A stretch of DNA of 64,000 bases from Furfurilactobacillus curtus (GTDB lineage: Bacteria; Bacillota; Bacilli; Lactobacillales; Lactobacillaceae). The DNA lies in contig NZ_BQXO01000002.1 of NCBI RefSeq assembly GCF_045862785.1, positions 532,185-596,184 on the forward strand, written 5' to 3'. The translations under genes were made by a program, and so were the position numbers. Below are positions 40,388 to 48,950 of this stretch, piece after piece (position 1 is the first letter of the stretch; every line of letters starts with the position of its first letter). A model generated the notes under the pieces. The model searched no databases. It saw only the letters and a program-made list of their open reading frames with translations, and was not told where the DNA came from.

Positions 40388-41770
40388 ATGAAAATGCAGT
40401 TAGCAGAAATTGCGAAGGCAGTTGATGCACAAAATGATTTAGGCGAGTCAGCTACTATTACGGTGACATCTGTACACTTTGATAGTCGACAGTTGGCTTC
40501 CGAGTCGCTATTTGTACCGCTTCGTGGCGAGCATGATGGTCATGAATTCATTGACAGTGCACGCGAGCATGGGGCGATAGCGAGCTTATGGGCTGCCGAC
40601 GAAGCTGACCATGCGCCACACGACTTTCCAGTTTTAATCGTGGATGATCCACTAATCGCGATGACGCAATTGGCCGCCTATTGGTTGGCCAAGATTAATC
40701 CACAAGTAGTTGCGATTACTGGCAGCAACGGGAAAACAACAACGAAAGACATGACGGCAAGTTTGCTTAGCACGGAATACAACGTGGTGAAGACTTACGC
40801 TAATTACAATAATGAAGTAGGGGTACCATTCACGGTACTCTCGATGGAAGCAAATACGGAAGTTTTGGTCGTTGAATTAGGTATGGATCGTTTCGGCCAG
40901 CTGGATGAATTGAGTCGGTTAGTAGCGCCAGATGTCGCGGTAATTACGATGATTGGTGAAGCGCATATTGAGTTCTTCGGTACACGCGATAAGATTGCCG
41001 ATGCAAAAATGGAAATTACTCACGGGCTAAAAGCGGACGGTCGCTTTGTTTACGACGGGGATGAGCCACTACTGGTGAGTCGTGCCCAAAACATTGCTAA
41101 TGAACAGCGGACGTTTGGACAACAAAGCGCTAACGATTTATATCCGACACAAATTAATCAGGATACAAATTTGCACACAACGACGTTTACTGTGAACCAA
41201 TGGCCTGATGAAATATTTACGATTCCTTTGATGGGTGACTATAACGTTAATAATGCATTAGCGGCTTTGACGGTCGCCCAGTTATTTCACATTCGGACAG
41301 CGAATCTCGTGAAGGGTTTAGGTGCGGTGGCCATTACCAAGAATCGGACACAGTGGTTGACTGGTGCCAAGGGTGAGGCCATTTTAAGTGATGTTTATAA
41401 TGCTAACCCGACAGCGATGAAAGATGTCCTGCGTTTGTTTGCGCAAACACCAGCAAAGGGTCGCCACATTGCAGTTCTTGGTGACATGCTAGAGTTAGGT
41501 CAAGATGCTGATGCGCTGCATGCTTCTGTGGCTGAGGCATTAGTTCCAGATCAGATTGAGGAAGTTTATTTGATTGGTCCACACATGCAAGCACTAGCTC
41601 AAACGCTGACGACTAGTTATCCGAAGGCAGCTATTCACTATTATCCAACAGCGGGTAAAGAACAGTTAATCGCGGAATTATTGGCTGATATTACTGCCGA
41701 CGATGAAGTTGTCTTGAAGGCTAGTCATGGATTGCACTTGGAAACGGTTTTAACGGCTTTACAAAGTTAA
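40388..41770 (+). CDS. murF: UDP-N-acetylmuramoyl-tripeptide--D-alanyl-D-alanine ligase
   Basis: 460 residues. It adds D-Ala-D-Ala (or D-Ala-D-Lac in lactobacilli) to the UDP-MurNAc-tripeptide, completing the cytoplasmic peptidoglycan precursor. ATP-binding GSNGKTTTKDM near 112-122, VVELGMDRFGQL near 160 and the C-terminal domain with LGDMLELG near 375 are all present. ATG follows GAGGGG. Terminated at 41787. Full length. Confidence 0.96.
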   Translation: MKMQLAEIAKAVDAQNDLGESATITVTSVHFDSRQLASESLFVPLRGEHDGHEFIDSAREHGAIASLWAADEADHAPHDFPVLIVDDPLIAMTQLAAYWLAKINPQVVAITGSNGKTTTKDMTASLLSTEYNVVKTYANYNNEVGVPFTVLSMEANTEVLVVELGMDRFGQLDELSRLVAPDVAVITMIGEAHIEFFGTRDKIADAKMEITHGLKADGRFVYDGDEPLLVSRAQNIANEQRTFGQQSANDLYPTQINQDTNLHTTTFTVNQWPDEIFTIPLMGDYNVNNALAALTVAQLFHIRTANLVKGLGAVAITKNRTQWLTGAKGEAILSDVYNANPTAMKDVLRLFAQTPAKGRHIAVLGDMLELGQDADALHASVAEALVPDQIEEVYLIGPHMQALAQTLTTSYPKAAIHYYPTAGKEQLIAELLADITADDEVVLKASHGLHLETVLTALQS

Positions 41771-41786
41771 ATTGAGTTTTTATATC

Positions 41787-41824
41787 AACAATGACGTTAC
41801 CATTTGGGGACGTCATTGTTTTTT
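41787..41824 (+). terminator. Terminator of murF
   Basis: AACAATGACGT (41787-41797) pairs with ACGTCATTGTT (41810-41820), then TTTTTT overlap to 41824. Confidence 0.9.
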
Positions 41825-42060
41825 ATACACTAAGGCGATTGCGAGAGCCTAGCGAACTTAAGACGGCTAGTTCAGACTAGGAAACATTTGCTTATCGCTG
41901 CGTAACGCGTTAAACTATTACAGTTGCGTTTTTTAAACGTGCACGCGTTAAAAATTGAATATCACACAAGAAAAAACGAATCAGGACGGCCGTTTTCACG
42001 CTTTAGCAGACGGATTTTTGCTAGTGTTGACGAAACCTTTTGATTTGAGGAGGAACTAAT

Positions 42061-43596
42061 TTGAAGTTTGCAGAACTAGGTCTGAATAAAGACCTGCTAA
42101 AAGCCATTGATGAAAGTGGCTATGAAGAAGCAACCCCGATCCAAGAACAGACCATTCCATTGGTTTTGGCTGGTGATGATGTCATTGGTCAGGCTCAAAC
42201 TGGGACGGGGAAGACGGCGGCCTTTGGGTTACCAATTTTGGATCGTATCGATACCGAAAACCCAAATGTTCAGGCATTGATTGTTTCACCAACACGGGAA
42301 TTAGCCATTCAAACTCAAGAAGAATTATATCGCTTGGGTAAATATGAACGGGCACGGGTCCAAGTTGTTTATGGTGGCGCAGACATTCGTCGTCAAATTA
42401 ACAGCCTTAAGAACCACCCGCAGATTGTCGTTGGTACGCCAGGACGATTACTTGATCATATTAATCGGAAGACGATTCGTTTAGATCACGTGCAAACGTT
42501 AGTCTTAGACGAAGCTGATGAAATGCTAGATATGGGCTTCCTTGATGATATCGAAAGCATCATCAAGATGGTGCCTGAAAAGCGTCAAACCCTGCTGTTC
42601 TCAGCAACAATGCCAGATAAGATTCGGCGGATTGGCATTCAATTCATGAGTGCTCCTAAAGAAGTCCGAATTAAGGCTAAGGAATTAACCACTGATTTAG
42701 TGGATCAATTCTACGTAAAGTCAAAAGAATATGAAAAGTTTGACTTAATGACGCGGTTATTTGATGTACAAGATCCTGATCTAACGATTGTATTTGGTCG
42801 GACAAAACGGCGCGTCGATGAATTGTCGAAAGGTTTGGAAGCTCGTGGGTATAATGCTGCCGGGATTCATGGTGATTTAACCCAACAACGGCGTTCACAA
42901 ATTTTGAAACAATTCCGTGATGGTAAATTGGATATTTTAGTGGCAACGGACGTGGCCGCTCGTGGTTTGGACATTTCTGGGGTAACCCATGTGTACAACT
43001 ATGACATCCCACAAGATCCCGAAAGCTATGTTCACCGAATTGGCCGGACTGGCCGTGCCGGGCATCATGGAACTAGTTTGACATTTGTAACGCCAAACGA
43101 AATGGATTATCTGCGTGAGATTGAAAAGCTAACGAAGGTGCGGATGTTACCATTGAAGCCACCTTCAGCTGCTGAAGCATTTGCTGGGCAGTTAGCTGCT
43201 GCAGAAAATACAGTCGCAGAGCTTGTTGAACATGCTGATACCGATAAATTTGACCAAGAAGCGGCTGATTTATTAGCTCACTATGATGCCAATGACTTAG
43301 TGGCAGCCTTGCTAAGCAATTTGACACCTGGTGATGAGCATGATGTGCCCGTCCATATTACACCAGAACGTCCATTGCCACGGCGTCACGGTGGTGGCGG
43401 TGGTGGCCGGAGCCGAAATGGTGGCGGTCGGAATTACCGTGGTGGTAACAACAGCCGTAACGGACATAACAGTCGATCATCACGTGAACGCGAAAATGGT
43501 AATCGCGGACATTATGATCATCGCTCCGGCTCGCGTAATGGTAACAGCAGCCGCAATGGCGGTGGCAAACGTAGCTATTCCATTAAGCATAACTAA
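42061..43596 (+). CDS. cshA: DEAD-box RNA helicase CshA
   Basis: 511 residues. All helicase motifs are present: Q-motif TPIQEQTIP, motif I AQTGTGKT near 47-54, DEADEML near 151, SATMP near 182 and HRIGRTGRAG near 325. The last 75 residues are a Gly/Arg/Asn/Ser-rich tail (RRHGGGGGGRSRNGG), which binds RNA and degradosome partners. The role is mRNA decay, ribosome assembly and growth in the cold. TTG start with AGGAGG about 9 bases before. The 240-base stretch upstream has a structured GC-rich segment (41897-41955) but no promoter I can assign. Confidence 0.95.
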   Translation: MKFAELGLNKDLLKAIDESGYEEATPIQEQTIPLVLAGDDVIGQAQTGTGKTAAFGLPILDRIDTENPNVQALIVSPTRELAIQTQEELYRLGKYERARVQVVYGGADIRRQINSLKNHPQIVVGTPGRLLDHINRKTIRLDHVQTLVLDEADEMLDMGFLDDIESIIKMVPEKRQTLLFSATMPDKIRRIGIQFMSAPKEVRIKAKELTTDLVDQFYVKSKEYEKFDLMTRLFDVQDPDLTIVFGRTKRRVDELSKGLEARGYNAAGIHGDLTQQRRSQILKQFRDGKLDILVATDVAARGLDISGVTHVYNYDIPQDPESYVHRIGRTGRAGHHGTSLTFVTPNEMDYLREIEKLTKVRMLPLKPPSAAEAFAGQLAAAENTVAELVEHADTDKFDQEAADLLAHYDANDLVAALLSNLTPGDEHDVPVHITPERPLPRRHGGGGGGRSRNGGGRNYRGGNNSRNGHNSRSSRERENGNRGHYDHRSGSRNGNSSRNGGGKRSYSIKHN

Positions 43597-43614
43597 TTAT
43601 TAATATTTATTCAT

Positions 43615-43652
43615 GCCTCTGCTCGGGTTGATCGCCGACGGGGGCTTTTTTA
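43615..43652 (+). terminator. Terminator of cshA
   Basis: GCCTCTGCTCGG (43615-43626) pairs, with wobbles, with CCGACGGGGGC (43635-43645), then a T-run. Confidence 0.75.
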
Positions 43653-43659
43653 TGTTCGC

Positions 43660-43770
43660 TAAGCCTGATGTCTGTGCCTAGCCCAGCCTGCCTAATTGGC
43701 AATGAACGCCAACCAGTCAGTCCCCGCTAGTGCTCGACATCACCCAGGCATGTTCCGCTCTGATCTTTAA
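43660..43770 (+). repeat. Diverged nested-stem repeat unit upstream of the acpS promoter
   Basis: The block TAGTGCTCGACATCACCC (43731-43748) followed by CTCTGATCTTT (43758-43768) matches the 3' half of the family at 14.1, 18.7 and 34.5 kb. The outer pairing TGCCTAG (43674-43680) with CCAGGCA (43747-43753) has one mismatch. The middle stem is not well kept, so this copy looks degraded or divergent. Confidence 0.55.
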
Positions 43771-43801
43771 AACATTGGCACCGAATTGATGCGCAGTTCT
43801 A

Positions 43802-43810
43802 TGCTATAAT
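43802..43810 (+). promoter_or_regulatory. Extended -10 promoter of acpS
   Basis: TGCTATAAT at 43802-43810, with no good -35 at 17 bases. It lies about 35 bases after the repeat end. Confidence 0.6.
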
Positions 43811-43866
43811 TTCGCTTAGATGTCACTAGTCTAGATCGATAGTAAAGAGAGACAGGAGCGAATAGC

Positions 43867-44232
43867 ATGATTTTTGGCACCGGGATTGATTTAACGGATA
43901 TCGAGCGGGTAGCGGATTTGAATCAACGGTTTCCAAAATTTGCGGCGAAGGTGCTCACGGCGGATGAACAATTGGCTATGGCGACACTGAAAGGTCAGCG
44001 CAAACTGGAGTTCTTAGCTGGACGTTTTTCTGCTAAAGAAGCTTACAGCAAAGCATTAGGCACTGGTCTTGGACATGCAGTCGGATTTCAAGATCTTGAA
44101 ATTCTTGACGATAAGTTAGGCAAGCCGATGTTAACAATGCACCCATTTAATGGGCCAGCGCACATTTCTATCTCCCACACGGCTACGCAAGTCATGACTC
44201 AAGTGATTTTAGAACAGCCTGAGATCCATTAG
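43867..44232 (+). CDS. acpS: Holo-[acyl-carrier-protein] synthase
   Basis: 121 residues. It transfers 4'-phosphopantetheine from CoA to a serine of acyl carrier protein for fatty acid synthesis. Magnesium and CoA ligands are in GTGIDLTDIERV (Asp8) and FLAGRFSAKEAYSKALGTG (Glu58 region). Standard trimeric AcpS length. ATG follows ACAGGAG. It forms an operon with alr, 52 bases downstream, an order seen widely in Firmicutes. Confidence 0.95.
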   Translation: MIFGTGIDLTDIERVADLNQRFPKFAAKVLTADEQLAMATLKGQRKLEFLAGRFSAKEAYSKALGTGLGHAVGFQDLEILDDKLGKPMLTMHPFNGPAHISISHTATQVMTQVILEQPEIH

Positions 44233-44284
44233 GATTAAATCGGGTGATTGGTGATTATTTAACTTTTGAAATGGGGCAATTCTT

Positions 44285-45415
44285 TTGACAGATACAACGA
44301 CGTCACAGATTATTGGGCGGCACCGGCCAACCATCGCGCACATCAATCTTGCGGCAATTAGGCACAACATTCAGGCCGAATTGCAGCGCGCCAAACCGGG
44401 GACGGAAATGTTTGCCGTTATCAAAGCCAATGGCTATGGTCATGGACTGGTTGAAATGGCTCGAGCTACCTTGGCTGCTGGTGCCACCGGGCTGTGTGTG
44501 GCCATCTTAGATGAAGCGTTGGTCCTACGCGAAGCCGGTATCACCGCCCCAATTTTGGTATTGGGTGTTACACCGGTCACTTGGGCACAGATTGCCTGTG
44601 AGCATAATATTGCGCTAACTGTGGGTGATCAGCAGTGGTTGACTGATGCAGCACCAATGCTTACTGGGCAATTGCGCATCCACCTCGCATTAGATACGGG
44701 GATGGGGCGAATTGGTTTTCAGAAACCGACCGAATTAGCTGATGGATTGACTGTTTTAGCCCAATATCCGAACAAATTTAATTTCGAAGGGATTTTTACC
44801 CACTTTGCGACGGCCGATGAAGCTGATCATCGCTATTTTGATCATCAGGTACAACGTTGGCAAGCGATGATGGCGGTGGTACCGCGACGTCCGCGTTATG
44901 TGCATGTGTCTAATACCGCCACATCATTATGGCATGAAGCTTGTAATGGCAATATGATTCGGTTTGGCGTGGGTATCTACGGTTTAAATCCTTCGGGAGG
45001 CAGTTTGACCAGTCCATATCCGTTAGAACCGGCGTTACGTCTTACGACACGGCTAGCTTTTGTCAAACGTTTGGCAGCTGGGGACTCAGTTAGTTATGGG
45101 GCAACCTACACGGCTAGACATGATGAATGGATTGGAACTTTGCCGATTGGCTATGCGGATGGTTATCCCCGACGAATGCAAGGCTTCTACGTCTTGGTGG
45201 ACGGTCAGCGCTGTGAAATTGTCGGCCGGGTTTGCATGGACCAGTTGATGGTTCGATTGCCTCGTGAATATCCAGTTGACGCATTAGTGACGTTAATCGG
45301 CGAAGATGGAGCAGAGACAATTACGATGCAAGACATTGCAACGTATGCGGGAACCATTCATTACGAGATTGCGACCAATCTCAACATGCGTATCCAACGG
45401 GTTTATGAAAACTAG
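44285..45415 (+). CDS. alr: Alanine racemase
   Basis: 376 residues. PLP enzyme that makes D-alanine for peptidoglycan and teichoic acid esters. The PLP Lys lies in AVIKANGYGHG (near 41), the catalytic Tyr in YGATYTA (near 272) and the structural HFATADE and CMDQL blocks are present. TTG start with GGGG 10 bases before. Between acpS and mazEF as in Bacillus. Full length. Confidence 0.96.
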   Translation: MTDTTTSQIIGRHRPTIAHINLAAIRHNIQAELQRAKPGTEMFAVIKANGYGHGLVEMARATLAAGATGLCVAILDEALVLREAGITAPILVLGVTPVTWAQIACEHNIALTVGDQQWLTDAAPMLTGQLRIHLALDTGMGRIGFQKPTELADGLTVLAQYPNKFNFEGIFTHFATADEADHRYFDHQVQRWQAMMAVVPRRPRYVHVSNTATSLWHEACNGNMIRFGVGIYGLNPSGGSLTSPYPLEPALRLTTRLAFVKRLAAGDSVSYGATYTARHDEWIGTLPIGYADGYPRRMQGFYVLVDGQRCEIVGRVCMDQLMVRLPREYPVDALVTLIGEDGAETITMQDIATYAGTIHYEIATNLNMRIQRVYEN

Positions 45416-45525
45416 CTAGCGGCCGTCAAATATTACAGTTTTGTGTAATTGATAATTTTCACTTAAAACATGCTAAAATGTAGGCACCAAGCGATTGGTA
45501 GAAGGATGGATGCGGGGGAGTCAGC

Positions 45526-45780
45526 ATGGCAAAGGATGGACGTCAAGTACCAGTTAGTTTTGATGATGCGACGCTAACTGAGCTCAATGCATACTGTGAA
45601 TTTTTCAGTTTGGATCCGAATGAATTAATTAATTCTGTTCTCGGTCACTTTCTGGAGAATCACCAATCAGCTGATTTTAATCAATTGGCGCAAGGCTACT
45701 TAGCCATGGGACAACTGAATGAAGAAATCGCTGATGAATTTTCCGCAACGGAGGCAGAAGTTGCTCGCTTAGATCGTTAA
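45526..45780 (+). CDS. mazE: Type II antitoxin, MazE/EndoAI-like
   Basis: 84 residues. The N-terminal ribbon-helix-helix like part (GRQVPVSFDDATLTELNAYCEFFSL) would dimerise and bind DNA, and the acidic C terminus (EEIADEFSATEAEVARLD) is suited to neutralise the toxin. Located between alr and a MazF gene, as EndoAI is in Bacillus. ATG after GGGGG. The 71-base gap to the toxin gene has no terminator, so both are one transcript and probably autoregulated by the complex. Confidence 0.85.
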   Translation: MAKDGRQVPVSFDDATLTELNAYCEFFSLDPNELINSVLGHFLENHQSADFNQLAQGYLAMGQLNEEIADEFSATEAEVARLDR

Positions 45781-45851
45781 GCAGCTTGTCTTCGTAGCAA
45801 TGGAGCAGTCGCTCCATTTACATATTGACTTAAAGAGAGGTTCTTAGGTAG

Positions 45852-46214
45852 TTGGCAAACGTGGAAGTAAGGCGCGGGGATATTTTTTATGCCGATCTGT
45901 CCCCTGTTGTGGGATCAGAGCAAGGTGGCATGCGACCAGTGCTAATCGTACAAAATAATATCGGCAATCATTATAGCCCGACGGTAATCGTTGCGGCAAT
46001 CACGGCTCGTATCAGTAAGCCGAAGATGCCGACCCATGTCGGGGTGCCCGCCAAGGGTAATGGTATTGGCAAGGATTCGGTAATCTTATTAGAACAGATT
46101 CGCACCATTGACAAGCAACGTCTTCGTGATCGTGTGACTCATTTAGATGATTCGGTAATGAATCGGGTCGATCGTGCACTAGGAATTAGTGTTGGATTAG
46201 TCGAACGTGATTGA
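45852..46214 (+). CDS. mazF: mRNA interferase toxin, MazF/NdoA family
   Basis: 120 residues. The PemK/MazF fold is clear: RRGDIFYADLSPVVGSEQGG at the N terminus with the catalytic Arg near 24-31, RPVLIVQNN, and the TH/S strand near 65 (MPTHVGVP). It cleaves mRNA at short specific sequences. TTG 45852 is the start taken; a GTG at 45861 also gives a complete domain. Paired with the mazE antitoxin upstream. Confidence 0.93.
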   Translation: MANVEVRRGDIFYADLSPVVGSEQGGMRPVLIVQNNIGNHYSPTVIVAAITARISKPKMPTHVGVPAKGNGIGKDSVILLEQIRTIDKQRLRDRVTHLDDSVMNRVDRALGISVGLVERD

Positions 46215-46238
46215 ACTCAAAATATAAATTAACAGACG

Positions 46239-46290
46239 AAAATCGGCATCGCTCAGCTTAAGTAATTTAGCTGAGCGGTGCCGATTTTAG
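46239..46290. terminator. Bidirectional terminator between mazF and cbpA
   Basis: A 20-bp stem (46239-46258 with 46269-46288, one mismatch or wobble) with A-run and T-run ends. Confidence 0.9.
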
Positions 46291-46300
46291 TTACAGTTGG

Positions 46301-46939
46301 TTATTCGAGTTGTAAATTTTCAACTTCGGAAACGCGAAATTGTTTACGGTTTAAAGCCTTGATGATTTTTTGACAACGTTCTTCGTCGACATCGGCGGGT
46401 AAGGTGAAGAGGGTTCGATGGACCAATTCACCGGCCTGCACATCTAGTGTCATACACGAAGCGATGGAAGTGTATTTCGTAATGATTTTTGAGATGTTAG
46501 CTAAATCACCACGTTCACCTTGGGAAACCACGGTTAAGACATAACTGCCAACGTTGAAATTCCAACTTTGAGACAACATGTCTAGCAAACGAGTATGCGT
46601 TAAAATGCCATAAAAGTAGTTATTTTCATCTAATACTGCAATGTAAGGTAGATCCTTGATTGAGAAAAAGACTTTAAAAAAGGCATCATTGATGGAAATG
46701 AATTTCGTTGCATTTTTGAGCAAGGTAGTAACTGGTAAGCTCATGTCACCACCACGTGATTTGTGTCGATAAATGTGCATTTTGTAAATGTTACCGCGGA
46801 AAATCTTGCCAGTTTCGTCTAAAATTGGTACACAACGGAAGCCGGAATCTTCTAACACTTTCAAAGCTTCTTCTAAAGTGACATCCTCACGCACTGTGGT
46901 GATACTGTCGTAAGGTTTAACGAGCGTTTTTAATAACAT
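46301..46939 (-). CDS. cbpA: CBS-pair and ACT-like domain protein, CbpA type (cyclic-di-AMP binding)
   Basis: 212 residues. Two CBS motifs fill residues 1-130 (TTVREDVTLEEALKVLEDSG and ATKFISINDAFFKVFFSIKDLPYIAVLDENN). The rest is an ACT-like domain (SYVLTVVSQGERGDLANISKIITKYTSI). This combination is that of CbpA, a cyclic-di-AMP receptor of Listeria and lactobacilli without known catalytic activity. ATG follows TTGGAGGTC. Minus strand, single gene, downstream of ldh on the same strand but separated by a terminator. Ligand assignment is by family. Confidence 0.83.
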   Translation of the reverse strand: MLLKTLVKPYDSITTVREDVTLEEALKVLEDSGFRCVPILDETGKIFRGNIYKMHIYRHKSRGGDMSLPVTTLLKNATKFISINDAFFKVFFSIKDLPYIAVLDENNYFYGILTHTRLLDMLSQSWNFNVGSYVLTVVSQGERGDLANISKIITKYTSIASCMTLDVQAGELVHRTLFTLPADVDEERCQKIIKALNRKQFRVSEVENLQLE

Positions 46940-47055
46940 GCAGCGACCTCCAAAAATTAAAAAATGGTAAGAATGTTGTTTTCATCATACCACACCTTAA
47001 CGACAATCGGGGATCAAGGATGGTGTCATGACGGATTTAAATCAAAAAAGTAGTC

Positions 47056-47090
47056 TAAAAAAACCGATGCCTAAGTTAGACATCGGTTAG
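47056..47090 (-). terminator. Terminator of ldh
   Basis: AACCGATG (47062-47069) pairs with CATCGGTT (47081-47088); the minus strand ends in TTTTTT. Confidence 0.88.
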
Positions 47091-47128
47091 AGCAGCATTA
47101 GTCAAGGTAACTAATAAGCTGATTCAAA

Positions 47129-48082
47129 TTATAGGCCAGTTTCTTTGAAGCCGTTATCACGAACCTCTTTTAAAGTTGCTGCAGAAGCTGCCATCTTTTC
47201 TTTTTCATCAGCCGATAATGGTACTTCAACCACACGGTCAATTCCTTGACCATTGATGACGGCAGGTGAACCAATAAAGGTATCAGTTAAGCCGTATTCG
47301 CCATCTAGTGGAGCGCCAACTGGCAAGATCGCATTTTCATCCCGCAAAATTGCCCGTGAAATCCGCATCAATGAAGTTGCAACGCCGTAGAAAGTGGCTC
47401 CTTTACGGTTAATGATTTCGTAGGCTTTGTGCCGTGTTTCATCTTCAATTGTGGCTAGGTCATCACGAGAAACGCCATTTTCTTCAGCAATTTGTAGTAA
47501 TGGCTTGCCGGCAATCGTTGCTTCATCAAAGTTAGCAAATTCGGAGTCGCCGTGTTCACCCATGATATAAGCATTAACGTCACGCGCATCCACGTTGAAC
47601 TTCTTGCCTAATGCAACTCGTAGACGGGAAGTATCTAATGAAGTTCCTGAACCAATGACCCGACTCTTGTCAAAGCCTGACCATTTCCAAGTCGCATAAG
47701 TTAAAATGTCAACTGGGTTAGCCGCCACTAAGAAGATGCCGCTAAAACCAGCGTCAACAATTGGTTTAACGATCGTTGACAAGATTTTTAAATTTTTGTT
47801 CACTAAGTCTAGGCGAGTTTCACCGGGCTTCTGTGGTGCCCCAGCTGTGATAACAACGAGATCAGCGTCTTTAGCATCGCTGTATTCACCAGAGTAGATC
47901 TTCTTTGGCGTGAGCCATGCCAAGGTGTCTTCAAGGTCTAAAGCGTCCCCTTCAGTCCGATCTTTCAAGACGTCGACAATGACGAATTCTTCTGCGAGGC
48001 CTTGTTGTGCCATGGCGAAAGCGTAACTTGAACCTACTGCTCCGTCACCAACAAGCAATACTTTTTGATGATTTGTAGCCAA
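47129..48082 (-). CDS. ldh: L-lactate dehydrogenase
   Basis: 317 residues. It reduces pyruvate to L-lactate and regenerates NAD+, the end of homolactic fermentation. NAD-binding GDGAVGSSYAF near 14-24, substrate Arg in the PGETRLDLV loop near 93 and catalytic His in GEHGDSEF near 180 are all present. Start: the minus strand reads GAGAGG, 9 bases, then TTG (48082), followed by ATNHQKVLLVGDG as in related enzymes. An ATG at 48091 has no spacing from GAGAGG. Single gene with strong terminator. Confidence 0.95.
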   Translation of the reverse strand: MATNHQKVLLVGDGAVGSSYAFAMAQQGLAEEFVIVDVLKDRTEGDALDLEDTLAWLTPKKIYSGEYSDAKDADLVVITAGAPQKPGETRLDLVNKNLKILSTIVKPIVDAGFSGIFLVAANPVDILTYATWKWSGFDKSRVIGSGTSLDTSRLRVALGKKFNVDARDVNAYIMGEHGDSEFANFDEATIAGKPLLQIAEENGVSRDDLATIEDETRHKAYEIINRKGATFYGVATSLMRISRAILRDENAILPVGAPLDGEYGLTDTFIGSPAVINGQGIDRVVEVPLSADEKEKMAASAATLKEVRDNGFKETGL

Positions 48083-48129
48083 AATAATCATCCTCTCTAT
48101 AACTAAATTTTTATTTTGTAACCGGTGTA

Positions 48130-48138
48130 AGTATAACA
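48130..48138 (-). promoter_or_regulatory. Extended -10 promoter of ldh
   Basis: Minus strand TGTTATACT (TATACT at 48130-48135). The -35 is not clear. Confidence 0.55.
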
Positions 48139-48211
48139 TATGGAGGCCTTGTGAAATACCGCATTAAGTCGTCCTAGACCAGTGTCGCCTAGGCGCTTCG
48201 AGATGAGGATG

Positions 48212-48220
48212 TGCTATAAT
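48212..48220 (+). promoter_or_regulatory. Extended -10 promoter of pth
   Basis: TGCTATAAT at 48212-48220. The leader to the pth start is about 115 bases. Confidence 0.6.
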
Positions 48221-48256
48221 ACAAGTCTGAAAACAATTTTAACTGAAGCGAATATT

Positions 48257-48291
48257 GCTGATTGATAGGGAAACCGATCGATCAGCCCTTT
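48257..48291 (+). promoter_or_regulatory. Leader hairpin upstream of pth
   Basis: GCTGATTGAT (48257-48266) pairs over 10 bp with ATCGATCAGC (48277-48286), followed by CCTTTT. The U-run is short, so this is either a weak attenuator or a stabilising leader stem. Confidence 0.45.
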
Positions 48292-48344
48292 TGCATAGTA
48301 GGAAAGACAAAATTAATGATCAAGAGTGGGGCAAGGACAGATAA

Positions 48345-48902
48345 ATGAAGATGGTCGTAGGGTTAGGAAACATTGGTGCTGAGTATGAACGGACACGGCA
48401 TAATGTCGGGTTTATGGTTGTCGATCAATTAGCGGATGAGTATGGTGTTACGTTTAAACGGGCGCGCCAAGAAGCTTTCATAGGTAGTGCACTCATCGGA
48501 CATGAAAAAGTATTATTGGTTAAACCAACAACATATATGAACGATTCGGGCCGTGCCGTTCGGCCATTGATGGACTATTATCACGTGAGCTTAGATGATT
48601 TAGTCGTGATTCACGATGACATGGATTTGCCAGTCGGTAAAATACGGCTGCGACAAAAAGGGTCGGCTGGTGGTCATAATGGCATTAAAAGTTTGATCGC
48701 CCATTTAGGTACACCGGCCTTTAAACGAGTCCGCGTTGGCATTGATCATCCTGCCTCTGTCAGTGTCGTTGACTACGTTTTAGGTCGCTTTACCCAGGCG
48801 CAAACATTGGGGATCCGAGCAGGGATGGATGATGCTCAAGCGGCAGTTGAAGCCTGGTTATCAGGGACGGAGTTTGATCAGGTGATGAATTCGTTTAATT
48901 AA
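48345..48902 (+). CDS. pth: Peptidyl-tRNA hydrolase
   Basis: 185 residues. It frees tRNA from peptidyl-tRNAs dropped by ribosomes. The opening GLGNIGAEYERTRHNVGF contains the catalytic His20; KPTTYMNDSG, IHDDMDLPVG and GSAGGHNGIKS are the other family blocks. ATG follows GGGGCAAGGA. Heads a long run with mfd, as in other lactobacilli. Confidence 0.97.
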   Translation: MKMVVGLGNIGAEYERTRHNVGFMVVDQLADEYGVTFKRARQEAFIGSALIGHEKVLLVKPTTYMNDSGRAVRPLMDYYHVSLDDLVVIHDDMDLPVGKIRLRQKGSAGGHNGIKSLIAHLGTPAFKRVRVGIDHPASVSVVDYVLGRFTQAQTLGIRAGMDDAQAAVEAWLSGTEFDQVMNSFN

Positions 48903-48950
48903 GGGTCAGCAGCTGGTGCATTTTAATGATCGTCATACGGAAGGAAGATT

